A stretch of 64,000 nucleotides of DNA from Monilinia fructicola. Lineage: Eukaryota > Ascomycota > Leotiomycetes > Helotiales > Sclerotiniaceae. The position numbers were made by a program, and so were the translations under genes. Below are positions 1-12,435 of the stretch, one piece after another. The stretch spans positions 62,001 to 126,000 of the forward strand of contig VICG01000009.1 of NCBI GenBank assembly GCA_008692225.1, read 5' to 3'. Below the pieces are notes generated by a model. That model was not told the DNA's origin. It worked only from the letters and a program-made list of their open reading frames with translations, and searched no databases. Every line of letters begins with the position of its first letter. Positions within the stretch are counted from its first letter, which is position 1.

Positions 1-1
1 A

Positions 2-1099
2 ACAATTGCAGCTGCTGCTATACTTTGCGTTTATGAATTCCTGGATAATAATGCTACTGCTGCTTGGTCTCGACATCTTAGTGGAACTAAGTCCTTATTC
101 GACCTAGCTGAAAGGGAAGGGATGATGCCTTTACATTCACCTTCACCTAGTACTCCGGGATCTTTGTCTTTCAGGACCAAACCTTCAATTGCAAGGAGAG
201 CTACATTTTGGAACTTTGCCCGCCAGGACTTTCTCCGCTGCTTGTTAGTATTCATGCCCAAAGATTTCTAACGATTCTAACTGTGAATTAGTTATCAATG
301 AAGGACAGACACGGCTTGATACTGAAGATTTGGGATCTATGGCGAGCAGCCGGGATTCTTATAGATGATCAAGGATTCGTTGTACCAAGCAACAAAGAGA
401 GTATGTATCCGGAGTTGCAAATATCTATGCCGAGAAGATATGATTTCGAATGCTCTGATCTGGCTCATGTCGAAAATTGTAAACTTTATTGCCACTGGAG
501 ATTCCATAGATAATGTTTATCCCCAAGATAGAGCTAGTCCCTCTGCTGTTCTTGTATAAATCAAATGACTCTACTCGAAAATGGCACGAATTGGCAAAAC
601 GAGCTGGAAGTATGGTATCAAGGTTTACCGTCGACTTTCAAACCCTGCGCTCGTCTACCAATAATTACAGATGGCAGTGTGCCGCCAGACTCACCCAGAG
701 CTGTATTTCCAGAGATATGGTATAGTATTCCCTATGTGCGGCTCAACGATGCAGTCATATCATTTTACAAGGATACTTCTTCTCATTAACAAACCTCACG
801 AATCGACTACAAAGAGAACCACGGTTTCAAACAGACTCCATTCTTATCGGTCGATTGAGATGGAAGCTCGATATCATAGCCATGAAATCTGTGGAATGGC
901 TTTGGGAAGACCAGAAGGGTCCGTAAGGATCCATCAAGTGCAAGCGCTATTTGTCGCAGGCCAATGCCTAACGGATACGAAGGAACGAAAGGTAATACTT
1001 GATCTTTTGAGAGGTATCGAGACTGACCTTGGATGGGCGACTGATTATCGTGTCAAACAATTGGTAAAAGATTGGGGCTGGCACGAACCTTCAACATGA
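2..1099 (+). CDS. Fungal-specific transcription factor, C-terminal part (left end outside window)
   Basis: Reads as the regulatory half of a Zn2Cys6-type fungal transcription factor (fungal-specific TF domain 2). The DNA-binding zinc cluster would lie left of the window. Recognisable blocks in order are ARRATFWNFARQDFLRC, NEGQTRLDTEDLG, LWRAAGILIDDQGFVVPSN, MISNALIWLMSKIVNF, ELEVWYQGLPSTFKPCARLP and RILLLINKP, ending in QLVKDWGW shortly before the stop. An intron at 244-291 has a GTTAGT donor and a CTAAC branch site. The blocks sit in different frames, with changes near 320, 395-425, 510-565 and 733, plus a one-base mismatch at the intron junction. This is the densest breakage in the window, so the gene may be a real pseudogene or may carry sequence errors. 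The family assignment is fairly sure; its targets are unknown. Confidence 0.72.
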
Positions 1100-2931
1100 A
1101 ACTCAAGGAACTAGAATATAAATTCTGCTGTAACAATGGAGGCACATTGTACAATCATGCCCCAGATATATCTAACCCTTGGCTTGGTCTGCGAGGGGGA
1201 TGTATACATGCAAGAACCCCCCTCCTCGTCCCCGCCCCCAGAACCTATAGAAGGGTATTCAACCATCCAGACAAGCAAAACAGATCAAATGTTTTCATGC
1301 CTAAGATGTGAGTATCTGAGGATGTTTTGATAGTTTGGCTTGGTTTTATCTTTCTAATGATTTCAACTTTCCAAACGAATCCCAGAATGAAAAACATTCC
1401 ATGGCTAGGCGGTAGTCCGGACCATTGGACACGAGATTGTTCTGATTCTTCTCTTTAAGATCTTCGAAACAAACCTATCGCTTCTATGGCGGTCATTATT
1501 ACTTCTACTTTGTCCTAGAACAATGCATATTCGAAACCGAACTACTCCTCAATGAGTGAAGATTTAGTTGATTCTACCAGAGAATTTTCATCGGGGTATC
1601 CATTCACCAGAGGTAGATATTTCAATCAGTGTCCAACCAAGTTAAATTCGAATTTTGTTCGATACCTGATCAATCTCAGGCGAGCCCACTACGATGTGAT
1701 AATGGGTAGCGGTGATAAGAACATACGTACCGGATGGCACCACTATGGATATCATGGGCGTGATCGCCGAGATGGGTCGTATATTCAGTATTCATCAGTT
1801 AGAACTAATCAAAAGTTCTCTCCTTGACCGTCATCGTATCCAAGATAACCGCCGTCATATTCAAAAGTCTGAAACCCGGAATAACCGTGTACCTCATCGA
1901 GCGAGCCAAACTACCATATCGAATCGGCCTAGCCATCATTTCCTCCTCAAATCCAAACGCTTGGAAGATTACCTTCTTACATCTCTGAAATCTCAATATG
2001 AGAGGATGGAGGAATCGTTGCTAGATGATGAGTTTAGAGGCGATCACAGCGACAATTGTCCACACATTCTTGGGGGAAAAAGAAGACATGGATTGGCAAC
2101 TAGAACGGGAGATTGTTGTAAACGAATATGCATGGAGCTCGGAAGGATTACCAGCCAGCCGAAGTGATGAAAAGTTGGAAATCACAACCACTCAGAATGG
2201 GCATGAAAATCCTTGTCGTGGAGGCATCACTCAAATAAGCCTTTTCGCTTGATTTCTTTTTCTGGGGTGTAGGATGGGAGGGTCAGAAGCATGCTGTTGC
2301 TACTGAAATAGTGAAGTCGCATACTGGATTATCATTTGCCCTTGTCTCAGCTCACGCTTTAATCTACACCAGGTTACAGATTTTAATGATATAATGACGG
2401 CATTGGAACATTGTCTCCAACTTTCAGATGAGTATTGATACCTCCGAAACGAACGCACAACTCATCACTTCCTTCCTTGAGTTCAGTCTCTCGTATTCTA
2501 GTATGGGCAATCTTTTTGACATGAATCATGATATTAAGAGCTCCAGTGAGTCATTGTGACTTCGGGTAATGATGAAACTTCGTTTTTTATTTTTCCACCA
2601 TGCGATGTGTTTGTCTAAATATCTACATACACAGTTTCGCCGCATTTGCATAGCCTACATTGTTTCGTTTCTCTTGTACGATATTGTGATCACAAAGTGC
2701 GTGGCAAATTCACTAATTCTCCAATTCCACGTTGCCACGACGTTTGGCAAACTATTCTCCGTGCATGAGTCAGCAAGAATGCTTCCGTCCTCTGTCCAAC
2801 AACATTGTTCAACAAGAGAACTGTTTATTTGAGGGCATCTTTCTCATCTACCACTTCTAAATAATTTACACAATCAAGCTTGTTCCGTACTCAACGCTGA
2901 AAGTTCAGGATATCCATCACCATAACTCAAT
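1100..2931. other. Unassigned 1.8-kb stretch, possibly holding a broken gene
   Basis: No gene can be assigned. Short open frames occur on the plus strand at 1136-1330, 1552-1827 and 1712-2167. Another plus frame at about 1840-1980 reads ITVYLIERAKLPYRIGLAI, which looks protein-like. None connects cleanly and no known domain is recognised. Given the frame breaks in neighbouring genes, a damaged gene here is possible. From 2250 to 2931 nothing stands out apart from the promoter of the next gene. Confidence 0.3.
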
Positions 2932-4051
2932 ATGTTTGTTGCATCTCTGCTTTCTCCAGACATTGCCAATCCGGTCGCAACCCAATGCCAAGACAGAGAA
3001 AATACACAAAATTTGAATAGCCCACCGTTAAGACAGCCGTCTACATCTACCAAAGATGCTACAGCTTCAACTAGGCGCCAGAACCCCTACTATCCTTACG
3101 AAACCATCGGTCCCAAAACTCACACACACTACACTCGGCCTACAACCACCTATTGGCAAGAAATAATTCCCACCTGCTCTGTCACATCTCTCCCGTACTC
3201 AACAACCCCTCCTTATCAGTACTCCTTTCCCGCAACACTCACCCCCGAAACTAGCTTGCTTCTCCCTATTAGGCCTTTGGGAAATACCATGGATGACATT
3301 GCTGTTTGTTCTCTAGCTTTACCACATGCCTCGATGACTGTTGTGAAAGAGTTGGCGAGAATTTTAGCCAACAAGATTAGGAAGTTTGACCCAGAGGTTG
3401 TAATGGGGTTGCCAACTGGTGGATTGGTGTTGGCACCTTTTGTTGCGGAGGAGCTGGGTTTTTTGGTATGTTATTAATTTCTGTTTCTGGTACTAGCCCC
3501 TTACCCCACTGGTTCATTATGACAGTCTGTAAATTAGTGAGGATTCTCAGTTTAGCCCACATCTCTGAGTTTCTAGGGATCCAGAAGCGAGAAATGGGAG
3601 CTCATTTTAATAGATCACAAGCGAGTTACAAACGAAGAAGGGGTCACTAACCATTGTTGTTCATAAGATCGCCATATCCCATGGGGCTATTCCAAAAAAA
3701 CCTTGGTATGGCGATGACCTCACCACTAAAATATCATGTATTTTTAATGGACCAGGGGAAGAACCATCAGTCTATCTCGACCCAAATCTTCTCTCGTTGA
3801 TTAAGGGGAAAAGAATAGCTTTGATTGATGATGTGGTTAGTTCTGGGACTACCATTGCTGCTATGTTGAAATTTTTGAAGACTGAAGAGGAAAAGGGAGG
3901 AATGAGATTGAATATCGTGTGTGGGGGGGTGGGAATGTTACAGGGTGATAAGTATTTGACGCAGTTGGGGGCAGAGGTGGTTGAGATGGTAGTGGGAGCT
4001 GTGGAGAGTCCGTTATTGAAAGCAGTTGAGGGAGGCTGGATTAAGAGATGA
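2932..4051 (+). CDS. Type I phosphoribosyltransferase-domain protein
   Basis: Join 2932-3465 and 3668-4051, 305 residues, with no frame break. The intron (202 nt) has a GTATGT donor and a CACTAACC branch site. The C-terminal half is a type I phosphoribosyltransferase fold. Residues 228-241 (IALIDDVVSSGTT) form the PRPP-binding loop (hydrophobics, DD, then SGTT). The block VVMGLPTGGLVLAPFVAEELG supplies the earlier substrate-site strand and helix. About 110 residues before it are Pro/Ser/Thr-rich and probably disordered; the conserved family part starts near YWQEIIP. Enzymes of this fold transfer a ribose-5-phosphate from PRPP to a base. The base used here is not evident; adenine or xanthine-type PRTases are the nearest relatives by motif. 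The start is the first ATG in an open frame; a later start is possible. Confidence 0.85.
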
Positions 4052-6189
4052 TACAAAGGACTAATTCTGTAGATTTGCCATCAGGTAAGTTTACGTCTCG
4101 GTACTGACAGGTTCAAAGGTTAGAATGATGCATAATACTTCGGAAATTCGAATATGACGTCGAATTTGGTTTCATACGCTGGTTTTCATGAAATATACAA
4201 TCTAAGCTATAACTTATTTTAATACGTCTAGTGGAACCATGGTATCCGCCGTACTTCATTGAGCCATCATCACATTCGTTTCCAACTTGGAGGTATATCA
4301 CGACCGTAAAGCTTCTGTCGGGTCGAACTTCAGATGAACTTGTAGGTGTCTTGGTATGTTGCTTCTCGCAGTTTATTCGGAATTTTACTAGCAACACTTC
4401 TTTCCATTCTAAAAGCATCTGATACTCAAAAGCTTAGTGGTTCTCTCCAATAGTTTGGATCTTCAAGATGAATTTATTCTTCAATCACATTCAACATCTC
4501 AGATGAATTCAATGCTTTCAGTTCGTTTGAATTGCTCAAGTAGGTTGACGTCTAGTGAGAAGTAATTTTCATTTGGGCATTTTGTCGCACTGCTTTCATA
4601 TTTTATAAACCTCATACTTAGCGTACAGTATACTATCTTTTACCCTCTTACCGGTACTGAAAAGTATGCAAGGTTACGATGATCACGTTCTACTTTTGTT
4701 CTGCCAGAGACTACAGGGCTGCTATTGTTTGTCCAACCCTAAGATAAACAACTCAGACTCTCGCCCAGTACACTCTCTGGACAATCTACCATAAATCGAT
4801 AGCTCGAAGCTGGGCATGAAGTAGTGGCATCTTCCTTGCGTATGGCTTAAAAGTATCCGAAACATCAATTTTTTAAGACTGCAGGATCTCTCAGTGCGAG
4901 GTTCTTACTTGCGTTCAACAAGAACTTTGAATACTCTGCCAGTTGTTTGATTCTCAGTGTGGTTGCATGATTGAGGTGTTTGGACAATTCAAGTGCTATG
5001 ATGGGAAGTATCACGTCAATAGATACCTGAATCCGCGTTTAGGTTACACGACCTATGCACTCATTCCGAATGTTTCACGTAGTGATCTACCATATATCTC
5101 CTGTCAAGAGATAACCCCTCATCTAAATCGGAAAGACCCGCAGAGATCAAAACCGATCTGGTCGTAAGTGGTTATATATTTCAAGGTGGCGTATGGGGGA
5201 ACTATCTGTAGAGACATTTAGCCAGTTTTCATTTTCATTTTCATAGTTTCTATAATAGGCATAATCTATGAATATGAAAATCCTATTAAAAGGCATTTAG
5301 CTATTATTCATACTTTCAAATTAGCGAGATTATAAATGGTATAGTATTCTATACAAGCGGATAGGCTAGATTGATTTAGAATTACTAGTAATTCTAGTAT
5401 AGGCATATATCTTCAAGATTATCGCCCGTTTTGGCTATATTAGGTTAATTTGATGAAAATGAAACTCCACTTTATATTCATCGAAATGGATGAATATGAA
5501 GTGGAGCGAGGATTTCATAGTTGCCTTTTTGGGATTAGTTATAATAGTGAATCGATCGCTACTATGAATTCCCTTATTCGAAACTTTTAATAGTTACCTA
5601 AATGTCTCTTGTATCTTTTAACCCGATGATTAGTTACCCTCGTTGGTAATACTTTGATAGTGTTGCAAAAAATACGGGATCATTAATAGATTAATTGGTT
5701 AGCTTTAACTGTATTGTGAAAGGGAAATCATGATGAATAGACTCCTCATGCATTACAAGTTTATGTACGAGTATTCTGACCCTCTGAATCTGATCTATCA
5801 TTCAATATGAAATTAATTTAAGCTGAAAAATATGCACATCTTCCAAATCAAGCAAATGAAAAGATTATCAAAACTGAATCTTCTCAATGATGTACTACCT
5901 GTTTCACGAAAACTTGAATCTTCCTGGATGCATAGGATGACAAAACTTGAGATACCAGTTGAAATGGTTGTCATACAGTGGGGATGGATCAAGTTACCTG
6001 AGAAGGGAAGGGTATATATAGTGCTCGTAGGAAGACCACCGAGAGCTAATAATCATTTGATATTTCTACAGGCAAGTCATTAAAAGCCATAGAAGACAAA
6101 GTAATCTTCAAATCTTAAAAGAAAATTCACTTCCTCAGACGAACTATTTCCTCAATATCTCAGGACCCAATTCCTCAACGCCATTCACC
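4052..6189. other. Intergenic, AT-rich, no gene recognised
   Basis: Small open frames (for example 4943-5167 and 5832-6083) show no conserved motif and have no convincing start or splice context. The part from about 5200 to 5720 is clearly AT-rich, with repeated TTTTCAT units around 5225-5245 and the stem-loop listed separately. It may be an old, decayed repeat. Confidence 0.5.
5465..5506. repeat. 18-bp inverted repeat (stem-loop)
   Basis: The left arm 5465-5482 and right arm 5489-5506 pair over 18 bp with one G:T-type mismatch and a 6-nt loop. The flanks carry further imperfect pairing (ATGAAA to the left, TTTCAT to the right). It lies inside the AT-rich stretch and could be the core of a foldback or MITE-like remnant. 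Confidence 0.6.
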
Positions 6190-8308
6190 ATGGGCAAATC
6201 CAAGTTAACAACCTCCAAGGAGCGCGCCGCTGCCCTACGAGCACGACTCTCTGGGAATGCTCCAAGCAGAATCAGCAGAAGTCGAGTCAATCTATCTTCT
6301 GATCCAATGTTTACTGCAACTCTCCATGCAGCTGCACGCAGTGCTAAAGGAATGGAATTATCCTCTCTGGAAGAGCGTTTAGTCAACGCCTTGAAGGTCT
6401 ACGCAACCGACGAAGAAGTTGCTGAATATGGTCAGATATACACTGAAATGAAATCAGAGACCCGCTCTCTTAGTGGTAATAGCGGTGCGCTTGGAGGGAT
6501 TTCCTTGAAACTGGATGAGGATACTCCATACACTGAAGCGGATATGATCAAGGATGCTCAAAACAGTCAGGATGAAATTCTTGCGAGACCTGAAAATAAG
6601 TTCATAGACATCGACGCTGTTGATGCTGTGAATGAGGATGGATGTGTGGATGATGAGCAATATTCTGCCGCTTTGCTTGAAGCTGGTAGTGGCGTGACAA
6701 TCATTGTTGGCTCTGGGAGAGACCGCAACTGTCGGAGATCAGCTTGGTCCCATTGCGCCAATTGAGTATTTAGATGGCTCTGAAAGTGCTCCATCTGATA
6801 TAGGCAATATCGAAGAGGCATCAAACCTCACTGCCCAGGCTTCATCATACAGACTCCAATTTCAACGTTTCAAATGCCACCGAAAACAATCCGACTCTTT
6901 TTTTGGACCGAAGAATGAAATTTATTGGGCTGTGGCAGCAGAGAGCTGATGGCCATGATAAAAATTCATTCAAAACAGGTGAATATGGAAGTATTGAGAC
7001 TGGAACTGTGAGAAGTATGGGGGGCTTAGAGTATTGGACTGGATCCGTCCAGGCACATTTTGCAGGACATATTGAATGCTGGGAGGCCGACGATAGTGAT
7101 GATGGTTCACTCTACAATAGAATGATTCGAGGATTGAGAGATGTTGCACAATATGCTATCGATGCTGCAGTCCAAGCCACGGAAGCCGGGGACAATGGAG
7201 AAGGAGGCTGGAGAAAGGATGATAAAGGAGAGACAGGAACAGGCGCGGCGATTATGGCTCTTGTTTCTATTTTTGTGCTGCCCTTGTTGCCGAGATGCTC
7301 GCATTCTTTAGGAACGACGATGATTTTGTTTTCAGACGCGAAATTGCCTTCACCAAGTCAGGGCTAGATGCATGGACTCGCCGACCAAGTAGAGAACTTT
7401 CCTTTATGTTCGATGGTGGAAGCGAAGGCAAGCATGAGTTGTGGATTAGCTGTACTCCAATTCCTCGTCCAGATGGTTCCCTGCAAGCTCTTCGTTCCAC
7501 CAATGGAGGCACTTGGAGAATTGCAACGCCTCCCACGGGTAGTAGCCCTCATGGTATGTCAATGGTAAATCATCGCGGGGAGTTGATAGGAGTTTTCCGC
7601 AAGTCTGATAATACCATGTTATGGTCAAAATGGTCAAAGTCAACAGGAAGGTGGTCAGCTCCTATCGTCATTAACAATGGAGCTAGGTCCACACATAGAC
7701 CTGCTCTTTGCACGTTCAATAACAAGTCATGGTGCATGTACCGAAATACTAACGGCCATATCTATATAATGTCTACAGACAATTACACAACCTGGTCATC
7801 ACCAATCAATGCAGGGGGTGGAGGACTTACCAGCGATGGGCCATCCATATGTGGACACAATGGAAAACTCTATTCTGTCATTCGAGGCAACGATAACAGA
7901 ACTTATTGGCAGGACTCAAGCAATGGAACATCCTGGTCTGGCTACAAACAATTTTCCGGCAACGCTACAATCGGCTCTCCGTCACTGTGCGTACACAACG
8001 GTTTACCACATGTCTCGATCCTCGACATCAATAAAAAGTATTACGTATCTTGGTTCAACAATGGAAAATGGTCAAACTTTGTCAATAATGCGGGCTCAAC
8101 CATGAAATCAGGACCGGCAGCAGCGTCGTATGGCACCACACTGTATACTATGTGGCAAGGGTTGAATCACCACGTCACTGGCATAGACCGTCACAATAGT
8201 GGAAACCCCACGCAATATAACTTCGGCAGTCTTTATGCGACTGGGGATATGGGTATCTGTGTGTTTGAAGGCGATCTGTGGTGTGTATATGGACTAGCTA
8301 AATTTTGA
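6190..8308 (+). CDS. Membrane-anchored lectin-like beta-propeller protein
   Basis: Outer limits from ATG 6190 to stop 8308; about 705 residues after three single-base corrections. These are one extra G in a GGG run near 6715, one extra base near 6855-6870, and one missing T in the T run near 7272. The N-terminal third is acidic, predicted cytoplasmic and unrecognised. A conserved-looking middle part (FIGLWQQRADGHDKNS, GSVQAHFAGHIECWEA, YNRMIRGLRDVAQYAIDAA) precedes one hydrophobic segment, AAIMALVSIFCAALVAEML, which suits a single membrane helix. The last 280 residues are five to six repeats of about 45-48 residues, each closing on Trp-Ser/Arg (GGTWRIA, GRWSAP, TTWSSP, TSWSGY, GKWSNF). Such repeats are typical of sialidase/PLL-like lectin propellers that bind sugars. 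Function is inferred from the fold only. No catalytic Asp-box pattern is obvious. Confidence 0.65.
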
Positions 8309-9185
8309 GGCCAAGGCATTGGAAGGCAGAAGATGAATGACTTCTTGTGTTATGAACAGTCATTTGGAAGTTTACTATGGTTTTGTTTTGACTTATATTT
8401 GTTCAGAAAAAACGAAATCTCGGCTATTCAAATAGCTTATATGTTCATTAAAGAGTTTATGAGTGTGTTTTTAGCAAATTCCATCATGGATTTTTCACAA
8501 AGTTATATCCAGCTTAACCAAAAAAACAGAGCTATGTATCGATACCAAGCATTCTCAACATCAGAGAAGTTGCCTAGTCATTTGATTCTACCAGCTCGAA
8601 ACCGACTTCAATTAACACCTTGTTGTTCAACCTGTACCGAATCGTTCTACCAAGTGGTAAAGTATCACCAAAAGATCGACTCAGGAGTCCGTACACTCTA
8701 TATTGTTGCTACGACTCATATTCTGTGCACTGGACATGCCTCTATTTCCCTCACTTCATATCATCTCCACGAGCTATAAGTCTTTGAAGTGAGTCTTATG
8801 TTTGCTTTCAAGGCCAAGTATTGCCCAGCCCGTCGGATGAAGTTTTCAATACTAAATAGCCTTGTAATATCACTCGACTGAAGGCTTCTCTGAAACTTTT
8901 GATTGACTATTTTTGAATGGCATACAAAATAATTCCGTTGTCAAACTCACGTTGAGAAAGATGAGTGAATCCTAGAAACGAGGATTCTGAATGAGCTGAT
9001 ATGTCCATGTTCTTAGTTTTCCATTCACAGATCAGTGTCTATTCACAGAATCTATCTTGCAGTTGATCTAGCTCTTCCCACGCCTCGAGCTTGCACCATT
9101 TTCTTTTTAAAAGTATATTACTATTTCATGCCCATCATCAGCGATATGACATATAGTTCATAATCAGAATATTTACAATACCAGT
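8309..9185. other. Intergenic, no gene recognised
   Basis: Holds the 3' flank of the propeller gene and the promoter of the next gene. An open frame of 148 codons at 8333-8779 has no motif and begins 25 bases after the previous stop, so it is more likely 3' UTR. Nothing else is seen. Confidence 0.5.
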
Positions 9186-10691
9186 ATGTCTAGGTATCTC
9201 ATGAACCATTCTCCATCTCTTCTCGGGATCTCTCAGCAATGGCCAATCATGGACAGCATTTGCTCAGGATTGAACTTTCGAGACGTCATCAGCCTGTCCA
9301 GGAGTTCGAGATATTTTTCAAACTTGCCCGAAACGGTAACGAAGACGCAAATGAACATCAATTCCATCCTCAAGCACTTTGTAGATGATCCAGAAACCTT
9401 CAGGTTAAAAATGGCACAGAACAATGCCATTATCGCTGGCAACATTGCTTTACATTTCTTTAACAGGTTTTATACCATTAAAGGACGGCATGGATCTCAT
9501 TGTGTCAGAAGATGATAATGGAATAGATTTTATCGAATTCATTTGTAAAGAGGAAGGTTACAGAGCCGTCGAAACCCCATCAGACTCAATTTTGCCCTGG
9601 GATTGGCCGATAGACGTTATCGAAGACCACAATACAGTTCGGCTGGAACGTGGAACTGAAGTTATACTTGGTGTAAGAACGTCTCCTCACTTATAAATCC
9701 TTGCCATCACACATTGACAAGACCCCCATACCAGGGCCAATATTTTGTCAAACAGAGTGCTACAAGACCCTGTAGTGACACCGTGATCCGTATCATCTTC
9801 GCAAAATTACCACCGATTTTGTCTGGTTTGCATTGTATCACAGACACCGTGTCTGCAAACTATATCACATGGAACAAAGCATACTCCTTATTTCCCAACT
9901 CGGTTCTGAGGCATGAACCAGTATGGGTTAGTGGCAGGAACGTTGGTTATGACCAATTGATGCCAGCATATCGTGATAAAGGATGGAACCTCATTATGCT
10001 GAACCCTCTCGAATATGGCCAACAAGGCTCCAAAACGAACACTCTGGACGGCAAACAACTCTACCGACCTTTCGTACCCAATCGAGCTCGGTGGATCGCC
10101 GACAAATACTCTTGGGTTATAAAACACCCAACACTACCACCAAACCTCTCGAAACAAAATGAGATCGAAACCCCAAAAGTTCCAGATCTTGCCACGGAAT
10201 TGAACTTTTTTACCATGACCACAAACTTTCCCCACGATTCCTTCGCATCAGAAGGTCGACCATTCTATTCGATTGAAAGCGAGCCGTATTATACCACAAG
10301 TCTCAAGCATTGCTATGGAAATACACATCGCAACGATTTCGCCATGGAAACGCCAAGTTTCTGGTCATACATCAATAGTCAGCTGGTCTCATACTCCCAG
10401 AAGCAAGAGCGTGATAAACTGTCCCCAGAACAAAAGGCGGAATTGGCCAGGCATAGAGCCCAGGAACCTGCGTTTTATGATGATGATCATGAAAATCCTA
10501 TCGAGGATTTGCCTGATTCTTGGGAGTTCCTGGATGAGAACGGTCAGATTGAAAGATTATTCAAGGAGTGGAGGAAGATGAGGGGCTTGGAGGTGGATGA
10601 TGAAGTTGAGGAAGTTAAGGAATTACAACGGGACTCGAGTGAACGTGAGAAGCCTGATGGACCGATTTGCTTTCAGCTTTGGAAGAATTGA
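9186..10691 (+). CDS. Hypothetical protein with F-box-like N-terminus
   Basis: Exon 1 9186-9672 and exon 2 9735-10691, with a 62-nt intron (GTAAGA donor, CAG acceptor). Exon 1 needs one base removed from the TTTT run near 9468; the total then is 480 residues. The beginning (LNFRDVISLSRSSRYFSNLP) resembles the helix pair of an F-box in fungal proteins, but the usual LP-x-E-x start is missing. The rest, including GTEVILGVR, a Trp-rich middle and an acidic, Glu-rich C-terminus, is not recognised. If it is an F-box protein, it would present a substrate to an SCF ubiquitin ligase; this is inference. It runs tail to tail with the carboxypeptidase gene, with 142 bp between the stops. Confidence 0.6.
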
Positions 10692-10833
10692 CTGATTTAT
10701 ATGTATCAGAGGTTTGGCTTAATGGATTTCAAAATGTAACATGGTAAAAATACGATGGATAGATGATCTATTCCTTATTCTGTTCCTTTTCAAATATCCG
10801 CATTTGAGTCAACCTTTTTGATTATGCTAATTT

Positions 10834-12435
10834 CTAAGTAGAAGAGATTGGCTTCTTGCTCAAGGTTTGCTTGAATGCTTGCAAAGCCAAAGCAGGCGAA
10901 TAGTAAGGAACTTCATGACCGGCTCCGAAGACTCTCAACCAACTCAAATTACCAGCAGTTTTGAAAGTTCCTCCGGCAACACCATTTACGGTATAGTTTG
11001 CAACGGCTGCAGCGTTGAAAGCGGCGGAGCTGGGGTAGGTAATGGCGTTAGCGGTGGCGAGACCACCAAACCAGTTACAAATGAAATCAGCATCACCAGC
11101 CCAGATGAGGACTTGAATACCAGATTGGACAACTGAAGAAAGAGTTGAGAGGAAGGATCGGGAATCTATTTCAGAGATTTGTTAGAAGACAAGCGAAGAC
11201 TTTTGAAGGGAGGGATAACTAACCATCGCCAGTAGCAGCGAACTTTTCGTAAGGTGCATCTGGACATTCTTGGTATGTGGACTTTGCACCAATGGCTTTC
11301 ACTACTGCTGCACTCTGCAAATATGTGGCATAAGTCTCAGGTGGGTATGGGTCGTTAGATGGCTCGCGAATATCATAAACGTCAAAGTTTCCGTTGGAAA
11401 GTGGTCCTTCAATATCATTGTAACAGGTATCATCCGCCTTTACACAGGCTGAGTCTGATCCGGTAGTCGATGTACATTTCTCAAGGAGAGGAAGACATGA
11501 CTTGGTATAGGTGTTGAGATAACTTGTGTGTTGAGCTGCTGTGATGAGAGGTTTGTATGAGTTGTTGTAAGAGAAATCGACGTATGCCTTATAGGCAATG
11601 ATAGGATCAAACCATCCATTATTGATACCCAAAGCAACGAGATCAATCTTTTCACCAGAGATAGTGCCAGCATCGATTTTGGCATTCTGTTGTTCCAAGT
11701 AGTATGCAAATTCTGGCCCATAATGACCACCATAGGATTCAGTGAAGATACCAAAGTCACGGTTCTCGTAGACAGGGAATGCAGCATAGAAGGCTTGGAG
11801 AAGGTTCCAGACGTATGGAGCGGCGGTAACAGTGGAAGTAACAGAGTCGGTGCCGTAGGAGAAGCCTACTCCGATTGGTTGATCGACATAGATCATGTTT
11901 GCGAATTCGTTGAAACTGTGTGGATTGAGGGATGGGGTTGATGCTCCATCGTAGAATTGACACGGACCATTCTCTTGGAATAAGCCAATCATGGACGAGC
12001 ATCCAGGGCCTGTCTCTCGTTAGTATGTTCATTGTAGCATGCCAAAAATAACAATATTGCTTACCCCCATTAAACCATGTTGCCAATGGTGCGGTTGTAG
12101 GACTGTTTCGACTTTCGAAGAACCAGAACCACATGTTCATATTCTATTATTATAACATTAACATGGAATTATGTGCATGGGAAAAGATTGGATCGACTCA
12201 CGGTTCCAACCGACAGATATCCTGAATACTGGTTTACACCAGGTGTAGTCTCGCAAATGCCCGAGTTTGTGACGAATGAAAGTGTGGAATCGGTGGCAGC
12301 ATGGTAAAAGACCGTGTGATTGACTCCATCACGAACTTCAATTGTACGTTTGTCTTTCTTGCCGCCTTCACTGGCGGGGGCGGCTAGAACAGCCGGAAGG
12401 AGGCAAGCAACCAAAGAGAGCGAAGTAAAACGCAT
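10834..12435 (-). CDS. Secreted serine carboxypeptidase (peptidase S10)
   Basis: Complement of 12202-12435, 12065-12143, 11224-12009 and 10834-11165; 476 residues, intact. Residues 1-18 (MRFTSLSLVACLLPAVLA) form a signal peptide. The family blocks are WFNGGPGCSS at 101-110, the nucleophile Ser196 in FTESYGGHYGPE, the acid in AGDADFICNW (391-393) and His450 in FGAGHEVPYY, so the full triad is present. Family members release C-terminal amino acids at acid pH in the vacuole or outside the cell. Several NxS/T sites suggest glycosylation. The three introns are 36-58 nt plus terminal sites with GTGAGT, GTAAGC and GTTAGT donors. The start is chosen because it opens directly onto the signal peptide; an upstream ATG would mask it. 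Secretion for host or substrate protein breakdown is plausible. Confidence 0.95.

Noticed and set aside
8333..8779. 148-codon plus-strand open frame after the propeller gene
   Set aside because: No motif, starts 25 bp after the previous stop, composition like 3' UTR sequence.
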